A DNA stretch of 64,000 nucleotides from Manis javanica (GCF_040802235.1 NC_133174.1:134717213-134781212), one strand, 5' to 3'. Numbered from the stretch's first letter, positions 38,050 to 49,750 are shown. The notes: generated by a model from the letters alone, not told the origin. Numbers and translations are program-made.

Positions 38050-38960
38050 CCTCTTAAAAGCATCAGGTGAGTTTAATTTTAGTGACTTTTATTTAACACA
38101 AGTGAACAAAAATGACAATTTCAACATAGAAACCAAGACGTTGTTAGTTTTTACATTTCTTAGGACGTCTTTGAAGTTCAGTGTGGACTTTCAACACATA
38201 AGCAATGGGAAAGATTACTGATTGTCCGTTCTCTTTTTCTTACAAAGTCTTTGAAATGCCATCTGTTACCATTTCAACAAAGAAACACTACACGCGATTC
38301 ATTTACTAGCCCTTTTAACAGGTCCGTCTAAGTCCAATGGTGTGTATTGCTGCCAAACGTAGATGAAAAGTGCTAAGTATTTTTATTCATTATAAATTTT
38401 TACCTTCTTTACTCTCAGTCTTTGAAATGCGATTTGTTATTGCCAGTGTAAGCAACACGAAAGACTATCTCTAAATTACTTTTTATTGAGCCTTTCAAAT
38501 GCATGTGTTGTCAATTCAACATGGAAACAATATAAGTATTCCATCAATTACCTTTACTTTCCTCAGTCTTTCCAAGTCTGCTCTCATTTCAACAAGAGAA
38601 CAGTATGCACAAACTACTGATTATTTTTCATTGTTTTTTTCTTATGAAGTCATTAAAGTTCAGTGTGTTGTCATTTCAACATGTAAGATGAACAAGCAAT
38701 TTTACATCCTTTTTTCTCAGTATGTCTTTGAAATATAGCACTTTATCATCTGACATGTAAGCAGAAACAGATCACTCATTAGTCATCTTCACTCTTTTTA
38801 TACTCTTTGAAATACAGGGCTACCATATCAACAGGTAAATATAAACTATTTACATTCTTTTTTCCCTGCCTCTGACATGCAGTGTGTTATCCTTTCAACA
38901 TGAAAGCAATATAAATAAACTATCAATTAGTTATTCTACATCCTGTTTCTTACTAACTGT
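38050..38960. repeat. Degenerate ~78-bp tandem repeat (about 10 units)
   Basis: A core like GTTGTCATTTCAACATGTAAGC recurs at about 38118, 38190, 38270, 38440, 38512, 38588, 38670, 38745, 38828 and 38890, each followed by an AT-rich part and TTTTTCTTA..GTCTTTGAAAT. Spacing is mostly 62-85 bases. The units are strongly diverged from each other, so this is an old minisatellite. It lies just beyond the probable 3' end of the PRAME-family gene and leads into a hAT-type repeat. Confidence 0.8.
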
Positions 38961-39065
38961 TGGATATGTGGTGTGTATTTAACACCTGGAGAACATCGCA
39001 TTTCAAGTAGCCAGATTTCTAGCGCTCAGTGGCCACGTGTGGTTAGCGTGTACCATCGAGAGCCC
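38961..39065. mobile_element. hAT-type DNA transposon fragment
   Basis: ACACCTGGAGAACATCGCATTTCAAGTAGCC and CTCAGTGGCCACGTGTGGTTAGCG match the core of a common mammalian hAT-Charlie-like repeat (AGTAGCCACATGTGGCTAGTGGC). The tandem repeat to its left may have grown from the same element. Confidence 0.55.
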
Positions 39066-39541
39066 AGTGGAACATCAGAGTAAGCAAACACATACGAAAT
39101 AGCGTATACCATGAAAGAATATTCATGCACATGCCACACTGAGACCAACAGCAAGTAACAACCTTCTTTAATGGGGAAGTAAGAGAAAACCTAGTGGAGG
39201 AGGTAACATTTAAGCCATGACCTGATGGTTGAGCAGCTATATGTAGCGGAAAAGGTGAACAAAAATCTGGGCCATGGAGGCATAATTTTCTCAAATGCCC
39301 TAAGAAAGAGTGGAGAAATGGACAAAACCTAGGAGAAGCTGTTACTCTGAGTGGTTTGAGATCAGGGACTTGATCTTTCTTAGCACCTGGAACAGTACCT
39401 AAAGCACAATAGACACGGGGTGAGTGCATGTGAAGTAAAAGTAACTGAGCCAAGGGTCTGAGACCTGCAGAGGAAGCTAGCAGCATGATGAAGACACCAG
39501 TAGGCAGTGAGAGTAGTTTGTTTGGTTCCTTTCCCTTGCAC

Positions 39542-39785
39542 AGGGTTTCTCATAAGCAAACTAAGGCAATCATACATACAAGAAGTATTCAGGGCCCTCG
39601 AGGGTGAACTTATTGGCTTCAACAATGACCACAGCCAGGGAGAGTTTCAGTTCAACGGAGTTGTGCCAATGGCCTATGAGACGATAAATGGACCCACCCG
39701 TGTGCACAGGGAAGTGACGGAACATGACCGGGATACATCCCATCCCGTAACCAACACTGTGCTCAGCAAGCAGAAGAGGATGTAG
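39542..39785 (+). other. Exon-like open frame, unidentified
   Basis: An open frame runs from a good splice-acceptor context (pyrimidine-rich TTGGTTCCTTTCCCTTGCACAG ending at about 39541) to a stop at 39783-39785, about 80 codons. The predicted peptide has an ordinary globular composition (for example QEVFRALEGELIGF and FQFNGVVPMAYE) rather than repeat- or low-complexity-like. I do not recognise the family. It could be the last exon of a plus-strand gene, an exon fragment of a retroposed or duplicated gene, or chance. It lies antisense to the region downstream of the PRAME-family stop codon. No upstream exon was found in the window. Confidence 0.3.
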
Positions 39786-39997
39786 AGGGCGACGGGCAAC
39801 AGATCCACAGGAGCTTCCAAATTCCTCTCCTTCCTTCTTACAGTTCCTCTTTCACAGACGTCAAGGACACAGCCAATCTCGCTGAGCCCCGTTTCCCCGA
39901 ACAGTACAATTGTACATGGGTCTCTGCAAATTAGGCCTTCAAGCAAAACACTCAACACTTTTGTGGCCACACATCAGTGCTGACACGACTCCTTGCA

Positions 39998-40520
39998 CTA
40001 CGGTAATAATGCAGTATGAGAAGTCCACTGCATGTCATCCCGCTGTACCGCCTGCAGCATTGCCTTCAGTTGGGCCTGAACTTCAGCCAACTTCTGTTGG
40101 TCATAATAGCCACAAACATCCCATTGTCTGTAGCAATGGAGAGGGACGGGATAAATCACATGCTTCAGCTCCATCAAGGATGTTAGGTGCAGCAGAACGC
40201 TCATGAGCATAGGCATTCTAATGGGGTTGGAGGCAAAGCTAAGCACACGGAGGCATGAACAGTCGCTCAGAGCTGGCAGGAGAGCAGAGAGAGTAGAGTC
40301 AGTTAACAGGCAATTATTTATTTGCAGATGCTGCAGGGTACCTGAGGCCTTCTCCAGCAGAGCCTGGAAGGGCTCATGAGCCTCTGAGAATATCTGGTTG
40401 TGACTGAGATTCAACAGCCTTAGGTGGGTGGCCTGAGAGCTCTGGGACAGGATGGTGACATCTATGCTAGAAAGTCCACAGTAAGACAGAGTCAGTGTCT
40501 TCAGCTGAGGTGGCAGCACG
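39998..40520 (-). other. PRAME-family exon 4 coding part
   Basis: Acceptor TTTTTTCTCTCTGCAG|C before 40520, with a long pyrimidine tract. It encodes residues 298-471 and ends in a TAA/TAG/TGA-type stop at 40000-39998. The 3' UTR continues to lower coordinates. The only ATTAAA I see on the minus strand is at 39172-39167; no AATAAA occurs before 39000, so the poly(A) site is uncertain. Confidence 0.88.
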
Positions 40521-42776
40521 CTGCAGAGAGAAAAAAGAAAGGTTATTTCAGAAGAATGAGTGTTGGACCAGGGCAGTGAGCCCTGAATAACAGGCACCTA
40601 AGATCCAGAATAAAATAATCTGCACATATCTTATTGCTTGGTTAGGTTTAGTCCCATCCTGGGCCCTCCCCGAGGGTCACTACTGTGCCTATTTTGCAAC
40701 AGTCCTTAGTCATGTGGGCTTTGGAATCAAACTAAATATATTTGTGACCATGAGAAAGTTACTTTCCCACTCGAAGACACATGTTCTTTATCTTTAAAAT
40801 GTGCACACCAGTAATTATTGTTACAGAGTTCTGCAGCAGATTAAATGAAAAAAAAAACTGTATGCACTTAGGATATACAACATCATCAATGGCCACTCCT
40901 TGTCACTTACATGGTGAGGACAGGTCTGGGAAGGCAGCCAACTGAAGGCTCCCTTTGACTGGTTCCCAGATGACGGCCCCTCCATTCAGTGTCTAAGCCC
41001 TGGGGAAAACACAGGAGCAAGAGGATCTGGCAGGGTTAACTACTGTGGCCAGTCCAGGGGGCTGTGCAGCAGTGTTACAGCGTAAGACTGTTTCCATCTG
41101 AACGCCTCCTGTTGCTCACTAGAGAGCTGTAGACACCACCAGGACTGAGACTTTTACCAGTATACTTAGACACTCATCCTAGAGTCTACACATGGCTGTC
41201 TGAATGAATGAATGCACGAATGAGCACAGCTTCCTTTTCTAATCTTGTCATTCTCCTCACCATGAAGTACCTCTCTCCAGCCTGGCCAAATGCTAATTCC
41301 CAGTACTTCCCATGCTGAGGCGGAACGAGAAATACTTTACAAGGAGCTTAGGAATATCTAAGCATGCTCTCTTCTCTTCTCTTACTCATGGGGTAAGCAG
41401 GGAACCCAGGTTCCTCCCACCGGCTCACCTGAGAAGTCTGGGCAATCGATCTTTGAGGAACAAAGCATACAAGTCAAGCTCTTGGAGGTTGTCCAGCTGC
41501 CCAAGATAGTTGAGAAAAGTTTCGAAGTGTGTCTCCGTAAAACATGTAAAGTGGATGTTAGACACACGAAGGTTGTACAGGTGGACCGTCTGTGGCACAC
41601 AAGTGTTTACTTCACTCAAAAGAGCCTCATCTACCTGAAGGTGAGCAATGCATTGTGGATCCAGAAACTGCAGCATACTTCTGTGGGCAGACATGTCAAA
41701 AATTTTCAAATGTCTGCAGCAGAGGTGCAAAGTCCCAGAGCTCTCCCTGAGTTTACTCTGCAGGAAGGAAACAAATTTCTGTGTTCTCACGGTTAGGCCA
41801 AGAGAGAGGTCTACCAGTAATTCCACAGATTGCGAGGCTGAGTGAGGCTCTGATTTTGAATTATCAAATCCGTGGCACCTGACATTATGCTGGGCTTCTT
41901 CCCTTCTAAGAGTAGAGTTCTGAGAGTAAGCACAAGACCAAAAGCAGGGCCGGAATGTGGTTCTGATCTCAGGGCATATTATCCTACAGTCCAGGCCCTG
42001 CCTTAAATCTAAGAGCCTCAGTTTTGGGGGCCTGTAAGGAGAGGAGACAGAACACATGAGAGGTAGCCGATTGTAATGTAATCTCCCAAGATCAGTGCTG
42101 AGAAGGAACAATACCCTTTATCCCCGGTCTCTCAAAACATATGTCATTCACCAAGAATTCCTTTCCTAGAAAAGAACCTTTCGTTCTTTTCCCCCTACTT
42201 AGTTTACCTCTGGTCTCCTCCCACATCAATGCCCATGCGCTTCTTCTATGTGATTGCACTCAGGAGATAAACCCACCCATGGTATCCTCAGTCACCTCTA
42301 TTCTGTAATCAAGTCTGTGAGACATTAGAGTCGTTAAGGTGACCCCAAGTGTTGGACCAGTAGCCCCACAGAGATCTTCAGCATTCACTACTGGCTACTT
42401 CGGGAAGACTGTTAGGTATTCCCCTGCCCCAGGCTCCAGCACACTCTCCTGCTGACTCACTCTACCGCTACTGGATATAGTCTTACCAGGAAGAAGAGTT
42501 CTGGGCAGAGAGGAGCTGCAGACCATCAATCATGGCTTCCAAGATGTCATAGTCTGACCCTTGTACACTCAGTGTCCCGATATGGAGACAGCGAAAGGGC
42601 CAAACCCTCACCATTGCCCTTAGTACCTCCTTATGCCTGCCCAAGAAGGCAGGAATGAACAGTGGAACAAAGAGGTCTCTTGGGAGCTCATCCAGGGCAT
42701 GGATAGCAGCCTGCTCATTACTCAGCAGACTCTTTGCAGCAAGCTCTAGCAGAGTGCCTGTGGGCTCCTTGTCCAT
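39998..42776 (-). CDS. PRAME-family leucine-rich-repeat protein, intact, 3 coding exons
   Basis: Coding segments on the minus strand are 42776-42487, 42031-41429 and 40520-39998. The joined frame is 471 residues with no stop, close to the usual ~470-480 of PRAMEF proteins. Junctions are GT/AG: phase 2 after residue 96 gives Trp97, phase 2 after residue 297 gives Ser298. Residues 9-69 show the family N-terminus (LLELAAKSLL, ALDELPRDLF, GRHKEVLRAMV, WPFRCLHIG). Residues 98-107 are PPKLRLLDLR. Exon 3 has LHLCCRHLKIF and NLQELDLYALFL repeats; exon 4 adds LKTLTLSYCGLS, LRLLNLSHNQI and HVIYPVPLHCY. Family knowledge: PRAME proteins fold as LRR solenoids, human PRAME is a CUL2 ubiquitin-ligase receptor, and members are mostly germline-expressed. 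Start: ATG with A at -3 (AAGATGG), 7 bases after a possible acceptor. Cannot be assigned to one PRAMEF orthologue. Confidence 0.93.
40695..40850 (+). mobile_element. MIR SINE in PRAME intron 3
   Basis: GTGGGCTTTGGAATCAAACT, GACCATGAGAAAGTTACTTTC, TTATCTTTAAAATGTGCAC and GCAGATTAAATGAA follow the MIR consensus order in sense. It is inserted antisense to the gene. Confidence 0.7.
41429..42031 (-). other. PRAME-family exon 3
   Basis: 603 bases. Acceptor on the minus strand is CTCTCCTTACAG|G (after position 42032) and donor is CTCAG|GTGAGC at 41428-41427. Intron 2 is only 455 bases. Size and phases match the exon 3 of PRAME genes. Confidence 0.9.
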
Positions 42777-42783
42777 CTTGAAC
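42487..42783 (-). other. PRAME-family exon 2 (first coding exon)
   Basis: Ends at 42487 before a strong donor (CTG|GTAAGA on the minus strand). A possible acceptor GAAGCAG at 42790-42784 leaves a 7-base 5' UTR segment before the ATG at 42776. The acceptor's pyrimidine tract is weak, so the 5' boundary is less certain than the donor. Confidence 0.8.
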
Positions 42784-42935
42784 CTGCTTCAGGGTAAAGA
42801 GTATTTAGAAATCCTAACAGGACATCCACAGCATCCAATGTCAGTTACAGAAAAAATATTTATTGAATAAATATATGGTGACCTCTAGTGACCCCTACTA
42901 CAGGGATAGAATACAAATAGGCTTGTGTGTTTAAG

Positions 42936-42984
42936 TATGTGTGTGTGTGCACACACACACACACACAAAGACACACACACACAC
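42936..42984. repeat. (TG)n/(CA)n microsatellite
   Basis: GTATGTGTGTGTGTG passes into CACACACACACACAC, AAAG and more CA repeats. The TG-then-CA order can form a hairpin. It lies in intron 1, ~150 bases from coding exon 2. Confidence 0.95.
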
Positions 42985-44029
42985 GATAAAATGCCCCTGG
43001 AAATCACAAGTAACTTGGCAGAATATGATGTTGACCACTAAGCTGTCTTCTTCCCATTACATTTCCTCCCAAAAGGATACCGACCAATCAGGAAGAAAAT
43101 GTAAATCTACACAAAAGCCACAATCTGATCATTACTTTCACATAGAAAATGTGCATAGTTCAACGTAATTGGGATTAACAAAAATCGTGAAATTCCAGCA
43201 CACAGGCTGTCACACTCCCATCCCTAGGCTTTCTGGTGTGCAAACACAGACCTAGAAAAGCTGTAAGACAGACAGATGGAGGAAAATGGTGAGGGGCTTA
43301 AACTTCATCTAAAACTGCAGCACAATAAGTCTGAAAATACAAAAACGGTGTCCTGAAAGGTGAGATTTGAACCTACAGGGAAAGGAATCTGGACTATGAG
43401 CACTTCAATGGGTAAGGAGGGTATAAAGGTGAAGTCGTTGAAAGACATAACTTCTAGGGAATAAGAAAGTCAAGGAGCAAAGGAGAAGCATCCCAGACAC
43501 TTGGGTAATGGGGAAAATGAAGGATCTTCCAAGACATCAGAGAACCACAAATCAGAGCAATCACAGCTTCTCCCTCCCTTATCAAAACAAAATAAATAAA
43601 GGATCTGGACTTTCCTATACTGACACAATAACATCACTAAAGTAGAAATCTTGGCAAAAAACACAATATCATACACATGAGCAGAAGGAAGGGGAATCCT
43701 ACATGCAACCATTGCAAAAAAAAAAGATGAGGAAAAAAATTTCACACATATGATACAACCATAAAGCAGGAGACTGTAAGCCAACACTCCAAACAGAATT
43801 GCACTCAAACAAGCATTTGAGGATATGACACCTGCTTGAACCAGAATCCTTTTAAAACTATAAAAACAGAGGTGATCCGAAAGTAAGTCTGAAGTTGAGA
43901 TTTTCCATCCCAGCTAGAGTGTCCTTCAAATATCACAGCCTATAGAGAAAGTTTTTCAACACATAGGAACTTGGGAATTCGGCACCCCTCAGCGCTTTCT
44001 GAGGTATCTACTAGAGCAGGCTTTGCAAA
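42985..44029. other. Intron 1 sequence, nothing recognised
   Basis: No named repeat or exon. A 112-codon minus frame at 43470-43808 has no family resemblance. Confidence 0.5.
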
Positions 44030-44235
44030 CTGCACCCCATTGTGCCAAATCTAGCCCATCGCTTGATTTTGTAAATACAGTTTTGTTGGAACAAAGACAC
44101 AATCAATCGTTGATGTATTGTCTATAAACGCTTTTGCACTGCAATGGCAAGGCTGAGTAGCTGTGACAGAGAAGCTGTGGCCCACACACTTAGAAACATT
44201 TACTATATGCCTCCTCACAGGCTCATTGCCAAGAA
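44030..44235 (+). mobile_element. hAT-type nonautonomous DNA transposon
   Basis: GCAGGCTTTGCAAACTGCACCCC, GCCAAATCTAGCCCATCGC, TTTGTAAATACAGTTTTGTTGGAAC, TATTGTCTATAAACGC, GAGTAGCTGTGACAGAG and ATTTACTATATGCC follow, in order, a very common mammalian hAT-derived repeat. Family name not asserted. Confidence 0.8.
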
Positions 44236-44349
44236 TGTTCTAAAAGATGAATTGGGATTGTGATCCCCTATGTGATGATGGAAAACGTCACCAAAATATC
44301 TGATGGTGAGCATGTTACAGCCAATACCAAAATCTAGGTGGTGGAAAAG

Positions 44350-47300
44350 GTGGGAAGACTAATGCAGAAATGCTTCAATATTGTGAAAACACAGAAGTTG
44401 TGCAATTAAACATGAGAGAAAGCAGAATAGAACAAAAGAAAGTTAAACATTTTGTCATAATGCAGTAGGTGAGTTTTAAATAATACTGGGTGGTGCAGAA
44501 GAATGGACCAGACAGGAAAGAGTTCAGAAAACAGGGTAGTTCAGGATGAGTTTTTTAAAAGCAGTTAACATGACAAAGGACACATGTTGATGATAAAAGC
44601 CAAGATTCACAATGAAAATGTAACACTTAGGAATATTTGTACACTAAATAACACAGCAAACACTTTTATGAAGCAAAAAGGCAAGGAGACATAGATAAAA
44701 ATATGGTAAAAACGGTTGATTTAATAAATTAATTAGTATAAGACAGATCAAGTAGTATAAAAAATTGGGACGGGATGTAGCAAATCTAAACAACATAATA
44801 AACTATATGTATACACATACATGCTCTGACAATAGAGAGTGTATTTTCTTGTCAAAATTGATACAAAATGAACAGGGATGGCATCATTTACTTCCATAAA
44901 TTAGAAATACACCAAATAGTCCTCCTGATCACAAAGCACAAAAAGTTAAAATTAGAAATACCCCAAACAGTCCTTTCTAATCACGAAGCAACAAAAGTTA
45001 AAATTACTAACACAAACTGAAAACAGAAAGGCTCTTCTACCAGGAAAGGGTTTCTGGTTTAAATTTTTTTGCGTTAAAGAGAAGAATCAAATTAAAGTTA
45101 CACAAACTATGTATCAGGATCTATGGGATACACGTAAAGTAGTGATCACAGGCAAACTCGGAGTGCTAAAGACTTTTACAAGAAAAAGTGGAAGAATGAA
45201 AATAAATATTGAACAGAAAAAAGAAATTCCTGTGCAACCTCTTTACAAATAACTTTGAAAATCTACACGAAGTAGATATTGTCCTAGAGTAATTCAGACT
45301 AACAAAATGCTAACTCTAGTGTTAAAAAGGAGAAATATGCCAATTTTCATAGAAAAAATAAAGTTATTACGCAATTACACCTAAGTAGCATCTTGCTTAG
45401 GTGGTCTTACACGTGAATTCCAGTAAAGTATCAAGGGTGCCACAGGACCAATGGCCTCTCTATAAATTATTCAGTAACATTAGAAAGGAAGGAAAAGTCC
45501 CTAACTCCTCCTATGAAGCAAGTATGACACTGATAGGTAAAATGTAGATATGAAATCCTAAATGAAACATTAGCAAACATCCAACAATAATACATAAAGA
45601 AACTAATACACTGCGACCAACTGGGATTTATTCCATTAATACAAAGTTGGCTCTATATTAGGAATTCCATTTATATCACTCATGGTAGTAACATAGTTAA
45701 GGACAACCAGAGATGCTGAACAACCCTTTGGGAAACTTCAACACCGATACATGTTAAGAAAAGAAAAACGTCTAGAAAATAGGCGGCAGGGGATGTTTTC
45801 TAAACACGAAAGAAGATACATAATTAATTCCTAATGCCAGTATTTTATTAAATGGGGAACCACTGGAGGCAAGGAACGGATGCCCACTCCTTTATTCCTA
45901 CTCAGTCTTGTGCTATAAGTATTCGTCAGTTGACAAGAGAAAGCTATCAGATTTATAAGAACGGAGAATAAGAGGTACAGCCGTCTCTGTGTCCCAGCCA
46001 GTGATACTACAGTATAGCTGCCCATCCAACAGAACAATGACACATTAACTGAAACAATAATCAAAATCAGTGCGGGCGCAGCATCTAAAGCTAACATAAA
46101 AGAATCAATAGTCTTGGGATATAACCACACAAAAACCCAGTGGAGAGAACATATTGGGAGGGAAGATCCCATATATGACAGCAACACATAAGATTAAATG
46201 TACAGGTATAAACTTAGCAAGAACATCGATACAAGGAAAGGTTTTTCCAAATGACAAGAAATTGTCATTGCATCTATACAAGGAAAACGTTTTCCTTTGT
46301 GAAAGTGAGTAAATGAAAAGACAGTCACTGTCCATGGGCAGAATAGTTCAACATTCAAAATATGTCAATTCTCCCTTAGTTAATTTATAGATTGAATAAA
46401 ATCTCAAAAATAGCAGTAAACATTTTTATGGAGTAAGACAAGTTGATAATAAAGTTCATAGTTTAAAAATGCAAGAACACTAAGGATATAAAAGAAAAAG
46501 AAATCCTACGAGAGGGGAGGAATGATACCAGACATTCAAGCATGGTGTAAAGCCTCTGCAATTACAACATCATAGCACTGGTACCTGGACAGATACACAG
46601 CCGAATGGAATAGAAGAGAAAACACAGAGATGTACCCAGGTACATACAGAAATTCTAGTATTAAAAAAGGGGGGGTGCATGTAACATCACTGGGGCAAAG
46701 CAAAGATGCACATTTAATAAACGGTGCTGGATCAACTGAGACATTTAGAGAAAAATAACGGTAGATTCATATCAGACACCTTCCAGAAAATAAACTGCAA
46801 TGATGTTAGGGATTTAAACATAAAAAAATGAAATCACAGGTTCTTGAGGAAAATAATGCAGAACTTTTCTTTCACCTCAGTGTAGGGAAAGGCTTTCTAA
46901 CTGTGACTCAAATTAGGAGGCCGTGAAAGACAAGAACGATTAATTTGACTGTACAAAAATTTTCTAAATATTTGACAAACACATCCTAAATAAATCAAAA
47001 GGAAACTGAGAAACTGAGACAGAGGACTTGCAGCATACACCATGGACAAACGGGTAACGTCCCAAATATATAGAGAACTTTTAAATATTGAAGGACAAAG
47101 GGCTAAAAGTTCTGTCAAAAATGAGAAAATGATATGAACAGATGATTCACAAAATATATATCACGGTCCTCAAAGACATGACGATTCAAACTTGCAATCA
47201 CACAAATGAATATTAAAACACAAAAGTGACCCTTTGGGGAGAAGACATTTTTGACTCTGAATTGTGCTAATGATTCCCATACCCAACAATTAAATGAACA

Positions 47301-48905
47301 ATTTGAATCAATCAGGGTGGGGGCACGTCCCAAACTCAAATACAAAGAGCAACAAATGAATCCAACCATATTGTAAATGACTATCTTTACCACACTGAGA
47401 GGTGAGGAAGAAAACAGCTAAGCTAAGAAACCGAAAGGGGCTCCCAATGACCAGAGCTGGAACAATTCAAGGAACAAAATTAACCATGATCTAATTTGAC
47501 TATAACTGATAATGGATCATGGTTGTCTGTGAGTCCAGAATGATAAAAATAATTTGAGTACGTTATCTGAATCAGCAATTTGAGATAAATTTTGAAAAAA
47601 AACTCGAAAAGTATAAATAAATGGGGGAGAAAGGATGGCTCTTCAGAATTCCAATAAGTAAATGTGAAAGGAATGAGGACAATAGGAAGTCAGCATTAGG
47701 TCATAACTGTTGTAGGCGAGATTCCCCAGATGGATTCTAAAAGCAGTGAGTAAACGTCTGAGAAGAAACAGGTATTTTCATAGCCTCAAAGTGTTTCCTA
47801 CACAAGTTGATAAAGTATTTGTCATTAACAATGGGAAAACAGCAGTATTACCTGGAGCAACATAATTGCCACCACCTCCATCAAGTGATCAAGATGAACA
47901 CCAGCAGTAGCAAGTACAACATACAGACCCCGTGTGCCCTGACATGATGCGCGTACAAAGGGAGCAAAACCACTTTGGCGGTTTCATGGTATAGCCCTAA
48001 AATCATTAAGGCCCACTGATATACACACCTTGACATCTGGGGAAAACCCAGAGGACCTCGAATGGCCTAACCACAAGTTGCTCCGTATTGTTTTCCCACA
48101 AAGAAGGTTCCCTGGCCAAAGAACCTTCTTATCATGGGAACTAGGCACAGTGCCTGCTTACCCCTGAGTAGTCAGTTTCCATTCCCAACCAGCCCACACA
48201 GTGATTCAAACAAGCCGATCGCATCGTCCCACGGGAACCAAGGATCACTTCATCCTCTCGTTACTATGAACACTGCCCCCAACAGCCCTTGGTTTTCACT
48301 CTCTTCCAGAGCATGACACCTGCGAGGCACTACCTGGTGTGTAGCGTCCTCCTCACCCAGGGGCTGAGTAAATGTTATTAATAAACTGACTATGGATGTC
48401 ACCTGCTCAGTGATGGGTGTCATGTGTTTGGCCATCCTGATAACACTAGGATGGAAAGTCCCCCATCCCCTGTGGACATAAACAGTAATTCCTGCCCAAA
48501 TGAGTAACTTAAATCTAATCTTAAGAAAATATCAGGCAAACCCAAATTGGCAGACATTCCATAAAATACCTGACTAGTATATGCTCTTCAAAAGCATCAG
48601 GGATGTGAAAGACCCAGAAAGATTGAGGAATCGTCAGCCTGCAGGACACTAAGGTGAAATGATGGCCAAATGCCCTGGCGGTATCCTGGAATAGGAAAAG
48701 GACATTAATCGTACAACTGGTGTAATTAAAATAAAGTATGTCATTTGTTAATAGTATTACATCAATGTTAATTTCCTGGTTTTGATCATCCTTCCTTGGT
48801 GTTGTAAACTGGGAACCTTAGGGAAATCTGGGTAAAGACACTCTGTGCCATTTTCTGCTACCTTAACATGCATCGAAAATTATTCAAAATAAGGAATTAA
48901 AAAAT
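44350..48905 (+). mobile_element. Old L1M (ORF2 to 3' end) in PRAME intron 1
   Basis: Sense L1 landmarks in order: CTGCGACCAACTGGGATTTATTCC (about 45611), GGTACCTGGACAGATACACAG and GAATGGAATAGAAGAGAAAACACAGAG (46580-46635), AATAAACGGTGCTGGATCAACTG (46717), CAAATATATAGAGAACTTTTAAATATTG (47063), then a 3' UTR with GATCATCCTTCCTTGG, ACTCTGTGCCATTTTCTGC and CGAAAATTATTCAAAATAAGGAATTAAAAA at the end. Other inserts may be present (47640-48500 was not assigned). Opposite to the gene and fully degenerate. Confidence 0.8.
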
Positions 48906-49440
48906 ACAATGTCAGTGGTTAAAGACATACTTAGGCTATAAATCACATGGTTTAATATAATTGGCCAGCTGAAACACAGCAAGGAAGACAGTAGGATAAA
49001 AGCTCACAGCACCTCACCCATTAAAAAATGAATTCAAACTGCTTTGTGAGCCCATTTTAAGGAAGGAAGCTGCATTCATGCCCAGGATGTACCTGAATAC
49101 TTACTTATTTGATCTCCACAGGGGAAAAGCATTTTAATTTAAGGTCTGGGACAGCAACAGTAATCTAAACAAAACTAAGATGCAAAGGAGAAATACGCTT
49201 TGTTTTAAGAAGATAAAGGCTGTTAGATTCTGAGGAGACAGTGTGAATTTATTAGCGATACAATAGAAGCGAACCACATGTAAGAATAGGGGGATATGGA
49301 GAGAGCGGAGAGGAAAGTGGTTCCAATCTGACTGGATCTCCTTTCTTATTAATCTCCAAACCTCGTGGGTAATTTAGGCTGATAGAGGTGTGATTTATCA
49401 AGAGAAGAATGGTGTAACATACCTACTTGCTAGGAGAGTT
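48906..49440. other. Proximal intron 1
   Basis: No repeat recognised. On the minus strand GCAAGTAG|GTATGT at about 49430-49417 is a good donor site and may end exon 1. Confidence 0.4.
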
Positions 49441-49449
49441 GGAGAAAAC

Positions 49450-49750
49450 CAGGGAACCACCCAAGACCTCAGCAGCGGGAGCCACTTGCTTCCTCTCAGG
49501 AGGCTGCGGCAAAAGAACACCCGCCTCGGCGGTGCGCGCAGTCTCAACGGCTCTTCTCGAGGTTAAACAGGTCGGAAGAGAACTTCTATTGGCGGACCTT
49601 AGGTCAGGTGACCCCCTCCTAGTCAAACAACTCTGGGCTGGGAGGCGGGGCCAGACTCAGACCCGCCTCCAGGGGCTCCGTTCCACTGAGCGCGCAGGGG
49701 TGAAAGGTCCGTGTTCGCGCGGCCCCGCCATCTTGGATCCCATTGGGTAG
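49450..49750 (-). promoter_or_regulatory. CpG island, likely PRAME-family promoter / exon 1
   Basis: CpG-dense block (GCGGTGCGCGCAG, GGAGGCGGGGCC, GAGCGCGCAGG, GTTCGCGCGGCCCCGCC) in an otherwise CpG-poor window. GGCGGGGCC is an Sp1-type box. The minus strand reads CCAAGATGGCGGGG at 49736-49723, a match to the YY1 initiator-associated motif AAGATGGCGG in the orientation expected just downstream of a minus-strand start site, and CCAAT lies immediately upstream on that strand (CTACCCAATGGG). This points to transcription toward the PRAME-family gene, starting near 49745-49760. The distance to coding exon 2 is about 6.6 kb. A plus-strand or bidirectional promoter cannot be excluded. Confidence 0.6.

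Noticed and set aside
39043..39486. 147-codon minus frame downstream of the PRAME-family stop
   Set aside because: No family resemblance, not in phase with a PRAME exon and not bounded by splice sites; probably 3' UTR or flank.
41482..41845. Plus-strand frames of 104 and 65 codons
   Set aside because: They lie opposite PRAME-family exon 3 and are its shadows.
42936..42984. Short regularly spaced repeats as a CRISPR-like array
   Set aside because: It is a dinucleotide microsatellite in a mammalian genome; no repeat-spacer structure occurs anywhere in the window.
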